DNA from: an uncultured Bacilli bacterium | GTDB lineage: Bacteria; Bacillota_I; Bacilli_A; RF39; UBA660 | Assembly (NCBI GenBank): GCA_947629935.1 | Contig: CANRFQ010000010.1 | Span: forward strand, 1 to 47,655 | Reading direction: 5' to 3' | Length of the DNA: 47,655 nt | Shown: positions 1 to 8,638 of the stretch, piece by piece | How positions within the stretch are numbered: position 1 is the first letter of the stretch | Layout: each line of letters opens with the position of its first letter | Translations under genes and position numbers: made by a program | The notes under the pieces: model-generated | What the model saw: only the letters and a program-made list of their open reading frames with translations | What the model was told of the DNA's origin: nothing | The model's database searches: none

Positions 1-22
1 AGCTTTAGCGTTGCGAAGAAAA

Positions 23-79
23 ACCTCCTTTGATAGAATAAGTGCCGTCTAACAAAAGCACAAAAAAATCAAAGGAGGT
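23..79 (+). promoter_or_regulatory. Hairpin sequestering the tnpA ribosome binding site
   Basis: ACCTCCTTTGAT (23-34) and ATCAAAGGAGGT (68-79) are perfect 12-bp reverse complements separated by 33 nt. The right arm contains the Shine-Dalgarno GGAGG (74-78), 8 nt before the tnpA ATG at 87. In the folded mRNA the SD would be paired. IS200 of enterobacteria is known to limit transposase synthesis through such a 5' structure; the same role is inferred here. Confidence 0.75.
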
Positions 80-86
80 GTCCTGA

Positions 87-566
87 ATGGACGTGAATAG
101 TTTAGCACACACGAAGTGGAATTGTAAATACCACGTAGTGTTTGCACCAAAATTTCGAAGAAAAATAATATATAATCAATTAAGAGCAGATATAGGAAAA
201 ATAATAAGAATGCTGTGTGAAAGAAAGGACATAACAATAATAGAAGCAGAATTATGTCCCGATCATGTGCATATGTTAATAAGTGTGCCACCAAAGATGA
301 GCATAGCAGGAGCAATAGGATATATAAAAGGGAAAAGTACACTATTGATATTTGATAGACATGCAGATATGAAATACAAATATGGTCAAAGGCAATTTTG
401 GTGTAGAGGATACTATGTAGACACAGTAGGGAAAAATACAAAAGCAATACAAGAGTATATAGCGAATCAATTAAAAGAAGATAAACTAGCAGATGAAATG
501 AGCAGCAAAGAGTACATTGACCCATTTACTGGAAAAAAGACAAAACAATTCAAGCTATTTAAGTAA
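87..566 (+). CDS. tnpA: IS200/IS605-family transposase TnpA (Y1, HUH)
   Basis: This is a 159-aa single-strand transposase. The metal-binding HUH motif is seen as HVH in CPDHVHML. The catalytic tyrosine lies in the conserved RGYYVDTVG segment, followed by the usual IQEYIANQ helix. The length is typical for IS200 TnpA (about 150 aa), and no frameshift or internal stop is present, so the gene looks intact. The start ATG follows a strong but hairpin-sequestered GGAGG. The 3' end encodes a Lys/Phe-rich tail. No tnpB accompanies it. Confidence 0.95.
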   Translation: MDVNSLAHTKWNCKYHVVFAPKFRRKIIYNQLRADIGKIIRMLCERKDITIIEAELCPDHVHMLISVPPKMSIAGAIGYIKGKSTLLIFDRHADMKYKYGQRQFWCRGYYVDTVGKNTKAIQEYIANQLKEDKLADEMSSKEYIDPFTGKKTKQFKLFK

Positions 567-656
567 TAGCAAGTAGTAAAAGTAGTGCAGAAGTTAGGCG
601 AATTCGGAGCGCAATATAGCGCGGCCAGTAAGATGCACTTTTAGTGCTTAATAAAA

Positions 657-684
657 CTACCAGCTTAGCTGGTAGATTTTTATT
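657..684 (+). terminator. Hairpin at the IS200 right end / possible terminator
   Basis: CTACCAGC (657-664), loop TTA, GCTGGTAG (668-675), followed by ATTTTTATTTT. The perfect 8-bp stem plus T-run would act as a Rho-independent terminator. It may equally be the right-end recognition hairpin of the IS200 element. A smaller hairpin, GCACT-TTT-AGTGC, lies at 634-646. Confidence 0.6.
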
Positions 685-752
685 TTAATATTGAAATCTA
701 GTTAAGAGTGTGTAAACACTTTATTATCGCTAAATTGAATTAGATAGGTATA

Positions 753-773
753 TGATATAATCGAATAGAGGTG
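753..773 (+). promoter_or_regulatory. Extended -10 promoter and RBS of the M48 protease gene
   Basis: TG-A-TATAAT (TG 753-754, -10 at 756-761) is a consensus extended -10; no good -35 is seen at 17 nt. AGAGGTG (767-773) is the RBS for the GTG start at 779. Confidence 0.6.
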
Positions 774-778
774 TAATC

Positions 779-2380
779 GTGAAAAAAAATTTATTTGGTA
801 TTTCATTAATAACTATGGCTTGCTTATATGGCTTATTATCTGCAGTTTTATTGATAGTTTGTATAATAACGGAATTTCCTTTAATATATGGCATAGTAAT
901 AAGTATACTAGTCTTAATTTTACAATTTTTAATATCTCCTGTTGTTACTGATATTACAATGAAATGGCTATATGGGGTTAGATTTGGTTATGATTCATTA
1001 CCAGATTATTTAAATGATTTTATTGAAACCGTATGTAAAAAGTACAATATGAAAAAACCTCGAATAGGATTTATTGATGATGGTGCCCCTAACGCTTTTA
1101 CGTATGGAAGAACTAAAAATAGTTCAAGAGTTATTTTAACTAGAGGAATATTTGATCTTTTATCTGAGGAAGAGGTTGTTGCTGTAGTAGGACATGAATT
1201 AGGACATGCTACGCATTATGATATGCTTTTTATGACAGTAGCTCAATTAGTCCCTTTAGTTCTGTATGGAATTTATATTTCTCTTAATCGCAGCGATAAT
1301 GATGAATCTAATTTGGCATTAGTAGGCTGGATAGCATATATTTTATATATAATTTGTCAATATATAATTTTATGGTTATCAAGGACAAGAGAATATTATG
1401 CGGATAGTTTTGCAATTGAGGAAACTAAGAATCCTAATGCTTTAGCTGAAGCTTTAGTAAAAATAGGGTTTGGACTAAGTTCTAATGCTAATAATCAGAC
1501 AACTGACTCAAAGGGTAAACAAAAGCAATCGGCCGCAAAATCAAATGCTTTAGGTATTTTTGATTCTAAGACTTCAAAAACTTTAATTGTTAGCAGTGTT
1601 GATAATGGTAAAGTATCAAAGGATAACATAAAAAAAGCCATGAAATGGGAAATGTGGAATGTATGGGCTAAATTTTATGAATTTAATTCGACCCATCCAT
1701 TAATTTCTAAGAGACTCAAAGCGATTTCTTCGAGGTGTGCAGAATTTAATCAGATTCCATATATTGATTTTGATTTGAAAAAAACAGAATCTTATATTGA
1801 TGACTTTTTATCAGAATTGGTCATTAAATTTTTACCCTTTTTATCTTTATTTATAACTATTTTATCAATTTTGATATGGCCAAAGTATGTAATGGTAATT
1901 ATAGGTGTAGGAGGAATTATAGCGATGCTAGCTTCATTCTTAAAATTATCATATCATTATAAAAATAAAAATTATAGATTTACAAATGTTGCGGATTTAT
2001 TAAACGAGGTTAAGGTTTCAGACATTACAAGTATTCCTTGTATTGTTAGAGGAACTATTATAGGTCGAGGAAATCCAGGATGTATACTAAATGAAGATTT
2101 TGTTATTAAAGATGAAACAGGTATAATGTTATTAGATTATAATCAACCTCTTAATTTAATTAATAAATTATTTGCTATATTTAAATCTAAAGAATATTTT
2201 GAAAAAATAGTAACTATAAAAGGATGGTATCGCCGAAGCCCTGTTCCTTATATTGAAATATATACAATGGAATTTGACAATCAAACCAAAAAGACTTATA
2301 CTTTTATGCTTGCAAAAGTATTTAGAATTATAGGTCTAGTAACTTTTCTAATAATTTTATGTTTAGCTGTTGTAGTTTAA
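779..2380 (+). CDS. M48-family (HtpX/Ste24-like) membrane zinc metalloprotease with C-terminal extra domain
   Basis: This 533-aa protein has two N-terminal membrane helices (about residues 5-60), then an M48 domain with the zinc motif HELGH (His139, Glu140, His143). The third ligand is probably the Glu of the SRTREYYAD segment near residue 205. More membrane helices flank the active site and sit at about 350-390 and 510-530. HtpX proteins are usually about 290 aa. Here roughly 150 extra residues (about 390-510) form a beta-rich stretch between the last helices, possibly an OB-like domain of the GIDE type (weak resemblance). M48 proteases degrade damaged membrane proteins; the LemA/DUF2207 neighbours downstream fit an envelope-quality-control neighbourhood. 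Start GTG chosen for the AGAGGTG RBS. Confidence 0.88.
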   Translation: MKKNLFGISLITMACLYGLLSAVLLIVCIITEFPLIYGIVISILVLILQFLISPVVTDITMKWLYGVRFGYDSLPDYLNDFIETVCKKYNMKKPRIGFIDDGAPNAFTYGRTKNSSRVILTRGIFDLLSEEEVVAVVGHELGHATHYDMLFMTVAQLVPLVLYGIYISLNRSDNDESNLALVGWIAYILYIICQYIILWLSRTREYYADSFAIEETKNPNALAEALVKIGFGLSSNANNQTTDSKGKQKQSAAKSNALGIFDSKTSKTLIVSSVDNGKVSKDNIKKAMKWEMWNVWAKFYEFNSTHPLISKRLKAISSRCAEFNQIPYIDFDLKKTESYIDDFLSELVIKFLPFLSLFITILSILIWPKYVMVIIGVGGIIAMLASFLKLSYHYKNKNYRFTNVADLLNEVKVSDITSIPCIVRGTIIGRGNPGCILNEDFVIKDETGIMLLDYNQPLNLINKLFAIFKSKEYFEKIVTIKGWYRRSPVPYIEIYTMEFDNQTKKTYTFMLAKVFRIIGLVTFLIILCLAVVV

Positions 2381-2393
2381 AATAATAAAATGG

Positions 2394-2425
2394 TCCCATT
2401 AAAATTATGGGATATTTTTTTTTTT
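2394..2425 (+). terminator. Rho-independent terminator after the M48 gene
   Basis: TCCCAT (2394-2399), 7-nt loop, ATGGGA (2407-2412), then TA and a long T-run. The stem is only 6 bp, but the T-run is strong. Confidence 0.7.
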
Positions 2426-2440
2426 AAAATTATATTTATA

Positions 2441-2449
2441 TGCTATAAT
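2441..2449 (+). promoter_or_regulatory. Extended -10 promoter upstream of the zinc-ribbon metalloprotease gene
   Basis: TGC-TATAAT, with TATAAT at 2444-2449, is a perfect extended -10, 25 nt before the ATG at 2474. GAGAGG (2461-2466) is the RBS. This marks a transcription unit that probably runs through to 7839 or further. Confidence 0.6.
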
Positions 2450-2473
2450 AATGAAGAATAGAGAGGTTGTAAT

Positions 2474-3607
2474 ATGTATTGTGGTAGTTGTGGTTGTAAA
2501 ATTGAAGCAAATGCAAAATTTTGTCCAAATTGTGGTTCACCAATAAATAACCTTACCAATAATCAGTCTAGTAATAAAAGAAAAGTATTAATAGGCATTG
2601 GAATTGGAATAGGTGGAGTATGTATTATTTTGCTTTTAATTTTTATAATTGGTAAAACAGGTAATTATTATTTTTCTAATAAAAGTTATGATACTTCTAA
2701 TTCAAACGTTAAATCTTCGTCTTCCGCAAATAATTATAAGACGGCTATAGTTGAAGATAATGTTTATCAAGGAGTACAAATAAAAAATGAAAAAGATGCT
2801 AATGAATTGATTGTTAAGGATTCTGTTGATCAAAAAAATAAATGTCCTGAAGAAATTGTTCAAATTGAAAATGAATTTATCAAAAAGTTTAATTTAACTG
2901 CTGTTAATTTATGTGAAATGGATGTTGATTTTGCTCGAGAATTGGAGAATGTTTTCCAATATATATACGATGAATATCCAATGGCAAGAGGGCATCTTAC
3001 TAATTTAACGTTAAGAAACACTTCGATGATTGAAGGAGAAGTAATCGCGGCGTTTATGTCTTATTTTACTTTTGCTAAGGCTGATAGTCCTGACTCTTAT
3101 CCTTGGGTTATAAAAACGCAAGTATTGTTAAGTAGTAAATTCTTTCTAAATAAAAACATGCTAGATATGGCAGCTAAGGAAAGTTCTGCTAATGGGCATT
3201 TTCCGCCTAACAGTAATATCTACGCTCCACTTGCTCATGAATTAGGACATTATTTATCTTTTTTAGCTATGCTAAATAATTATAATATGGATTCAGTTTT
3301 ATTAATTAATTCGGATAATGTTAATAAATTTTACGAAACGGCTTATGATTTTTCGGATGGTAGCTTTTCATTGCAAATGTTAAAGGAAGCTTATAATAAT
3401 TATCAAAAAGATACCAATTCTTCTTTATCTTTTGATGAATGGCGAGGAACAATATCTAAATACGCTTTAGTTAAAAATAATCAAGGCGATTATATATATG
3501 ATGAAACCATTGCGGAGTCTTTTCATGATGTGTATTTAAATTCTGATAATGCTCAAGAAGCTAGTAAATATATAATTCGAGTTTTGAAAAAATATTTAGA
3601 AGGATAG
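2474..3607 (+). CDS. Zinc-ribbon, membrane-anchored putative zinc metalloprotease
   Basis: The 377-aa protein starts with a four-Cys zinc ribbon (YCGSCGCK...FCPNCG, residues 2-21). A Gly/Ile-rich membrane helix follows (about 37-62), then a Ser/Asn-rich linker and a long soluble domain. The soluble domain contains HELGHYL (His255, Glu256, His259), an HExxH zinc-protease signature. A possible third ligand is the Glu in the IAESFHDVY segment near the C-terminus. The ribbon would be cytoplasmic and the HExxH domain outside. I do not recognise a named family. The following genes are close (9-nt gap to 3617), so they are probably co-transcribed. Function beyond 'putative peptidase' is unknown. Confidence 0.75.
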   Translation: MYCGSCGCKIEANAKFCPNCGSPINNLTNNQSSNKRKVLIGIGIGIGGVCIILLLIFIIGKTGNYYFSNKSYDTSNSNVKSSSSANNYKTAIVEDNVYQGVQIKNEKDANELIVKDSVDQKNKCPEEIVQIENEFIKKFNLTAVNLCEMDVDFARELENVFQYIYDEYPMARGHLTNLTLRNTSMIEGEVIAAFMSYFTFAKADSPDSYPWVIKTQVLLSSKFFLNKNMLDMAAKESSANGHFPPNSNIYAPLAHELGHYLSFLAMLNNYNMDSVLLINSDNVNKFYETAYDFSDGSFSLQMLKEAYNNYQKDTNSSLSFDEWRGTISKYALVKNNQGDYIYDETIAESFHDVYLNSDNAQEASKYIIRVLKKYLEG

Positions 3608-3616
3608 GTGTCCTAA

Positions 3617-5335
3617 ATGAAGAAAAAAATTTTATTGGTAGGGATAGTTAGTTTTTTGTCAATTTTCACTGTAAAGGCTTTAGAAAATAAATTTAATATA
3701 GATTCATCCAAATTATCTATTTCTGTAAAACAAAAAAAAGTAAAAAATGAATTCAATGATTATAATTTAACTTATAATATTTCTTCGGAGAATGAAAAAT
3801 TAAAAGAAAATATAACTAATTTAAGTAAACAAGTGACTTATTTATTATTAGGTTCTGCTAATATGCAGAATGAGAGCGCTATAGAATATTATCAAAGAAG
3901 AGAAGAATATTTAAAGCTACGTTATAATCCTAATATTCCCAAAGATGAAAGTTCTTTTTCAGGCTTTGATGAAAATAGTCAAGAATATAAGGACGATTTA
4001 GTTTCAGGAATTACGGTTCCTAGTATGTTTAATATTCTTAATGAATTAGATATAAAATATGGTAGTATCGAAAATATTAGAGTTAGTATTAATGATGATA
4101 TGATAGTAAGTGCAGTCACGATTCCCAATATTCAAATAAAAGAAGAAGATAAAGAAAATCCTATGAACTATAACCTAGTAAACACAAATTTAATAGTATA
4201 TTATTACTTTAAAAAATTAAATGATGAGTATAAGTTATATTATTTGTTTGCTGAAAAAAGTGAAGACTTGCAGGATTATATGGGTCAAATAGAGCGTGCT
4301 GAAAATGAAAGAGCTCTTTCAGTAGTGTCTCAGACAGCTACAAATTTAAAAGACATTTATGATTTTTCTAAATTAGATAGTTTAAATGATAAGCAAATTC
4401 AAGAAATATATAATAAAAATTATCAAAATGTTGTGCTAATCAATTCCTACTATAATAATCAATTAAAGACGTCTGCTAATGGACTTTTATTGAATAATGG
4501 ATTAGTAGTGACTACTTGGGATTTTTTAGAAAAAAGCTTAGTTGAATCACAATTTATTACAATTAAAAATGGCGAAGGTACAGTTTATGAAATTGAGGGA
4601 ATAGTTACCATAAACCCTAATGCAAATATGGCTGTAATAAAATTAAAAGAGGAAATTCCTACTAATACCATTTTAGGGGATATGGATCAGATGGAAGTGG
4701 AAGATCCAGTTATTGCCATAAATAGTAAAACCAATTTAGGTTTATCAATTCAAAAGGGAATTGTAACTTCCAAAGATGAATATATTCAAAGTAGTATTCC
4801 ATTATCGGGAACGGACGAAGGAAGTCCCCTTTATAATGTTAATGGAGAAGTAGTTGGTTTAAATACCGCTCAGTCAACTAATACAAGTCTTTCTTTAGCA
4901 ATAAATAGTAAACCTTTATTAGAAATTCAAAATAAATTTAATAATATAAATTTTGAGGATATTAAAGCTATATCTTTTGAAACCTTAAAAGAAAAATATT
5001 ATTATTTAAAACAAGAGGAAGAAAAAGTTATAAATTTAATTCCCAAAAGTAAGTGGAAAAAGTATCAAAAAATAGGTGATATTTCTAACAATATTAAGCT
5101 GAAATTAGTTAAAGCTAGTTATGATAACAATGTAGTTAGTTTAAGATATCAAAATATTATTTCTGATTATATAGATACTATGCAACATTCTCTAGCCTTT
5201 CGCCAAAGATTAGAACAAGATGGTTTTAAAAAAGAATTGGATAGTAAATCAAAATATATATATGTAAATAGTCAATATAAAGTTATTATCACTAAAGAAT
5301 TTGATTATTTAATTGTGGTAATGGTGAAGTTATGA
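3617..5335 (+). CDS. Exported trypsin/HtrA-fold protein lacking the catalytic triad (pseudoprotease)
   Basis: The 572-aa protein has a clear signal peptide (MKKK, hydrophobic stretch, cleavage likely after VKA). Residues about 275-440 follow the HtrA/trypsin pattern. The segment that normally reads VTNxHVV is VTTWDFL (His to Asp302), the usual DLAVIK is NMAVIK (Asp to Asn337), and the usual GxSGGPL is TDEGSPL (Ser to Glu401). All three catalytic residues are therefore replaced, while structural positions such as EVVGLNT are kept. It is most likely a non-catalytic binding or regulatory member. Its stop overlaps the next start by 4 nt (ATGA), so the two genes are translationally coupled. Confidence 0.72.
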   Translation: MKKKILLVGIVSFLSIFTVKALENKFNIDSSKLSISVKQKKVKNEFNDYNLTYNISSENEKLKENITNLSKQVTYLLLGSANMQNESAIEYYQRREEYLKLRYNPNIPKDESSFSGFDENSQEYKDDLVSGITVPSMFNILNELDIKYGSIENIRVSINDDMIVSAVTIPNIQIKEEDKENPMNYNLVNTNLIVYYYFKKLNDEYKLYYLFAEKSEDLQDYMGQIERAENERALSVVSQTATNLKDIYDFSKLDSLNDKQIQEIYNKNYQNVVLINSYYNNQLKTSANGLLLNNGLVVTTWDFLEKSLVESQFITIKNGEGTVYEIEGIVTINPNANMAVIKLKEEIPTNTILGDMDQMEVEDPVIAINSKTNLGLSIQKGIVTSKDEYIQSSIPLSGTDEGSPLYNVNGEVVGLNTAQSTNTSLSLAINSKPLLEIQNKFNNINFEDIKAISFETLKEKYYYLKQEEEKVINLIPKSKWKKYQKIGDISNNIKLKLVKASYDNNVVSLRYQNIISDYIDTMQHSLAFRQRLEQDGFKKELDSKSKYIYVNSQYKVIITKEFDYLIVVMVKL

Positions 5336-6975
5336 AGAAAATAAAAGAAAAATTAAAAGAGTATAAATTAACATTAATAGTAGCAATTTCAATTATGATT
5401 GTAGCTATTACACTTGCTTGGGTATTTTTAGGAAAAGGTATTAAAATAAAAACATATGCAAATGACTATTATCGTTTCAAATATGATGATACATGGAAAA
5501 TAACAAACAAAAAAGAATTAGAAATTGATTTAGATAATTCAAATAAAGGGAACCTCCACATTGAAGTAATTAAATTAAAAGATGAAGAAAAATATAATGA
5601 CATTGATCAAATGATAGATAATTTAGTGTATCAAATAAATGCTCAAAATAAAGATTATAATTTAATTACGCAAAGTGCTGATAAGATTACCAAAAAAGAA
5701 ATAGCTGGTTATAAATTATTGTATGAAAATAATAGTAACCAAGTATTAATAACAATATATAAAGAAGATAATAAATTAGTAATTTTTAATTATGAGAGTA
5801 AAGATAAGTACTTTGATATTTTACTTGATAGTGTTCAAAATATAATTTATAATTTTGAAATTAAAGATGATAATTATTCTTTAAATACTAAACCTCAGGT
5901 GGAAACAAAAGCGATAAGTTATACAGCAAATGATTCTTTAGATCAAAAAATTAAGGAAAATAAAAATTATGCACTTGCAAATAACAATTATGAAGTTTTT
6001 TATGAATTGCCTAGTATTTTTAAACTAACAGCATATGACTCTAAAATAGGAACATTTGAATATAAAATAGATTCAGGTAAGATAAATATAACAACTAATG
6101 TATATAATTATAATATTTATGATTATGTAAATTCAGAAAAAGAAACTGGTAATATCTATGGGTTATTTAAAGCAATCAAAAATGATACAGAAAATTATTC
6201 AAATTTTAAAGATTCTTTGGATGAGATAAAAATAAATAATTATAAAGGATATATCTATGAGGTTAGTTATAATCAAAAAGATATAAAATCCCAAAACTAT
6301 GTTATAGCAATTGCTTTAAATAAAAATCATATCTTTCATATTAATATTGAAAGCCAAAATATTGATATTTCTAAAAAATTAATTGATAGTATAAAAATAA
6401 CAAAAGTTACAAACTATGCAAGCTATATAACTAAGACTATTAAAGATGATAATTTTATAATTGAGTTAAAACGAATTAATAATTTAAATAATACAGAGGA
6501 TTTGCTTACTTTTAAAATCCCTAGTAAATACAAAGAAAGAGATTTAAAAACTAACATATATACTGAACGTAATTTTGGTTTAAATTACGATGAAGAAAAT
6601 GAAACATTTCAATATAATGTTAAAATAGTTTTAACTAGTAATTATATAGATTTAGATTCGCAATTAAAGTTATTAAATTCAAATGTTAATTACTATAAAA
6701 TATATGGTGATGTAAAAGAATTAACCTTCCTAAAAAACCAAATGTTTAACAATCAGAATTTTAGTATATATGAAAGTCAATTTAGCAAAAAAGATTATTT
6801 ATATAAAGAAGGTAAAGATAAAAAAGAATTTCAAGTAAATGAGAAAGTATTAATAAATGAATTAGAAAGTGGTGGTTATATAGTAGTTATTGTAGATGGA
6901 AACAATGCAGAAGTTAGTGATGAATTATTAAATGAAATCACAAATTTCAATATAGAAAAAAAAGAAAGTAAATAG
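5332..6975 (+). CDS. Membrane-anchored extracellular protein of unknown function
   Basis: This 547-aa protein has one N-terminal membrane helix (about residues 14-34, after a Lys-rich N-terminus) and then a large Asn/Lys/Tyr-rich extracellular part. The outer part seems to contain about three similar alpha/beta units, each starting with a 'Tyr-x-Phe-x-Tyr...W' or 'F-ELPSIFKL'-type strand. They resemble the small PsbP/DUF1795-like lipoprotein fold, but that is only a pattern impression. It overlaps the pseudoprotease gene by 4 nt and precedes the zinc-ribbon gene by 15 nt. Probably a partner of its neighbours at the membrane. Confidence 0.6.
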   Translation: MKKIKEKLKEYKLTLIVAISIMIVAITLAWVFLGKGIKIKTYANDYYRFKYDDTWKITNKKELEIDLDNSNKGNLHIEVIKLKDEEKYNDIDQMIDNLVYQINAQNKDYNLITQSADKITKKEIAGYKLLYENNSNQVLITIYKEDNKLVIFNYESKDKYFDILLDSVQNIIYNFEIKDDNYSLNTKPQVETKAISYTANDSLDQKIKENKNYALANNNYEVFYELPSIFKLTAYDSKIGTFEYKIDSGKINITTNVYNYNIYDYVNSEKETGNIYGLFKAIKNDTENYSNFKDSLDEIKINNYKGYIYEVSYNQKDIKSQNYVIAIALNKNHIFHINIESQNIDISKKLIDSIKITKVTNYASYITKTIKDDNFIIELKRINNLNNTEDLLTFKIPSKYKERDLKTNIYTERNFGLNYDEENETFQYNVKIVLTSNYIDLDSQLKLLNSNVNYYKIYGDVKELTFLKNQMFNNQNFSIYESQFSKKDYLYKEGKDKKEFQVNEKVLINELESGGYIVVIVDGNNAEVSDELLNEITNFNIEKKESK

Positions 6976-6990
6976 AAAGAAGGAAAAAAT

Positions 6991-7839
6991 ATGAATTGTA
7001 AAAAATGTGGCGCTGCTTTACATGAAGGTAGTAAATTTTGTACTAACTGTGGAGAACCAGTTAATATTGAAACATCTCAAGAAGGAGGTATAAATAACGT
7101 TAATGGTCCAGTTCCTACACCTAATATAGGGGCTAATGTAACCAATCAAAATATTGTAACTCCTAATGTTAATTCTAATTTTGCGACTCCAAATAATCAA
7201 AATAGTAATTTTGCATCTGAAAAAAAGGATAATAAAATATATCTGATTATTGGCGGGGTACTTATTGTTATTATTATTGCTTTAGGAATTATTTTAGGTA
7301 TAAAATTATTTAATAAAGATGGTAGTGATTCCGATAGTAGCAATAATATCTATCTATCATCTGCTAGCTATAAAGTAAAATTGAATAACTTTACTTTTGA
7401 TATTCCTGATAATTTAGTTTATGAAGCTGCAGAAGGTGGTCTAATTATTGGTGATGAAAACGACACTTGGGTTGTTGTTCTTTTTGTGGATAATGGTAAT
7501 TTTAATAGTTTAAAAACTAATATTAATCAATTAGCAGGAAGTTTAACAGATGGTGTGAGTGCTAACGGTTCAGCTCAATTAAAAACTGTGGATGGAACGG
7601 AATTTATTACTATTGAAGCATCACAGGGAGGAACTAACGGTTTAATTGGATTAGCTAAATTAAATGCAATGAATTTTGTCGAAGCAACTATTCAAAGTAG
7701 TGACAATAGCTATAATTATGATGTACTATCAGTTTTAAGTAAAATTCTTAAAAGTGCAACGTACAGTGAAACAACTAATGCTATAAGTAATCAACAGTTT
7801 AATATTGACTTAGATGCTATTTCATCATTAGCCAAATAA
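6991..7839 (+). CDS. Zinc-ribbon, membrane-anchored protein with C-terminal domain shared with the next gene
   Basis: The 282-aa protein begins with a four-Cys zinc ribbon (CKKCGAAL...FCTNCG, residues 3-20). An Asn/Pro-rich linker, a membrane helix (about 82-105), a Ser/Asp linker and an outer domain (about 120-282) follow. That outer domain aligns along its full length with the lipoprotein encoded at 7927-8556: matching positions include the FTFDIP/FTFNLP strand, DENxTW and the C-terminal FNIDLDAIS-LAK. The same architecture (ribbon, helix, outer domain) appears in the 2474-3607 protein. RBS AGAAGGA. Function unknown. Confidence 0.7.
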   Translation: MNCKKCGAALHEGSKFCTNCGEPVNIETSQEGGINNVNGPVPTPNIGANVTNQNIVTPNVNSNFATPNNQNSNFASEKKDNKIYLIIGGVLIVIIIALGIILGIKLFNKDGSDSDSSNNIYLSSASYKVKLNNFTFDIPDNLVYEAAEGGLIIGDENDTWVVVLFVDNGNFNSLKTNINQLAGSLTDGVSANGSAQLKTVDGTEFITIEASQGGTNGLIGLAKLNAMNFVEATIQSSDNSYNYDVLSVLSKILKSATYSETTNAISNQQFNIDLDAISSLAK

Positions 7840-7926
7840 TTTGTAAAATAAATGTAGATTGTATTAATGGTCTTGTTATATAAAATTATTTATATGTTAA
7901 ACTAATAGTAGAGAGGAGATAATTTT

Positions 7927-8556
7927 GTGAAAAAAATAAAACATTTGAGCATTGGTATAATGGCCTTATGTTTAATAGTATTTGCTACTGGTTGTGAATT
8001 TGGAAAAAAAGAAGAAGCAACAAATAATACAAATTCAAATACAACTGTTGAGCAAAATCAAAATACAGTAGCTTCAGCTGGTTATAGGGTTTCTTTTGGA
8101 GGCTTCACATTTAATTTACCTGAAGGTATGGAATATGAAATTTCTGAGGATGAATTAGCTATAGCAGATGAAAATGCTACTTGGGTAGCCATGATAGGCA
8201 TAATAGATGGTAGCTTTAATCAAATAAAAAATAATGTCGGCGAAGTACAGGCATTATTGCAACAACAAGGTATGCAAGTTGATAAACCAGCAGAAATTAA
8301 AACTTTAGGCGGTAAAGAATATGTTACTGTTGATATGAGTAGTGCCGGGAACAATATTATAGGTGCTTATGCAGGTTTAAATGAGGCAAAAGCCGCTTGG
8401 ATTATAATTTATAATTCTAATAATTCATTTGATTATACAGCATTATCTGCTTTAGCTTCAGTATTATCATCTGCATCATATAGTCCTATGGCAAATAGTA
8501 TAGCCCAGAACAATTTCAATATTGATTTAGATGCTATTTCAGCACTTGCTAAATAG
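7927..8556 (+). CDS. Lipoprotein, paralogue of the preceding zinc-ribbon protein's outer domain
   Basis: The 209-aa protein has an N-terminal lipoprotein signal ending in FATGC, with the lipid-modified Cys at residue 23. A low-complexity Asn/Thr/Gln linker leads to a domain homologous to residues 120-282 of the upstream protein. Both end in FNIDLDAIS-LAK. One paralogue is thus tethered by lipid, the other by a membrane helix with a cytoplasmic ribbon. The start is GTG at 7927, chosen for the GAGAGGAG RBS (7912-7919) and because the signal peptide begins there. Confidence 0.75.
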   Translation: MKKIKHLSIGIMALCLIVFATGCEFGKKEEATNNTNSNTTVEQNQNTVASAGYRVSFGGFTFNLPEGMEYEISEDELAIADENATWVAMIGIIDGSFNQIKNNVGEVQALLQQQGMQVDKPAEIKTLGGKEYVTVDMSSAGNNIIGAYAGLNEAKAAWIIIYNSNNSFDYTALSALASVLSSASYSPMANSIAQNNFNIDLDAISALAK

Positions 8557-8567
8557 TAATTACAGAT

Positions 8568-8592
8568 AAAAAGAAGAGAAATCTTCTTTTTT
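8568..8592 (+). terminator. Rho-independent terminator after the lipoprotein gene
   Basis: AAAAAGAAGA (8568-8577), loop GAAA, TCTTCTTTTTT (8582-8592). Good stem with a T-run. Confidence 0.75.
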
Positions 8593-8638
8593 ATTGGGAT
8601 TAATTATGATAATTTCTGAAGATAGGTAAGGTGTAATA

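Larger units (their letters stand above)
1..690 (+). mobile_element. IS200/IS605-family insertion sequence (IS200 type, tnpA only)
   Basis: The element carries a single Y1/HUH transposase gene (87-566) and no tnpB, which is the IS200 layout. Before the gene is a long hairpin (arms 23-34 and 68-79). After it come two further hairpins (634-646 and 657-675), as expected for structured IS200 ends. The exact termini are not certain: the left end may lie at or just before base 1, and the right end is placed just after the 657-675 hairpin. IS200-type elements move as single strands and carry no terminal inverted repeats, so the boundaries cannot be read from repeats here. Confidence 0.75.

Noticed and set aside
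49-525. 158-aa minus-strand ORF opposite tnpA
   Set aside because: Leu/Tyr-rich low-complexity translation, exactly antisense to a clear transposase, no RBS. It is a shadow of the A-rich coding strand.
7840-7926. Strong promoter before the lipoprotein gene
   Set aside because: TTGTTA and TATGTT/TAAACT are present but with spacers of 14 or 19 nt. Not convincing enough to list.
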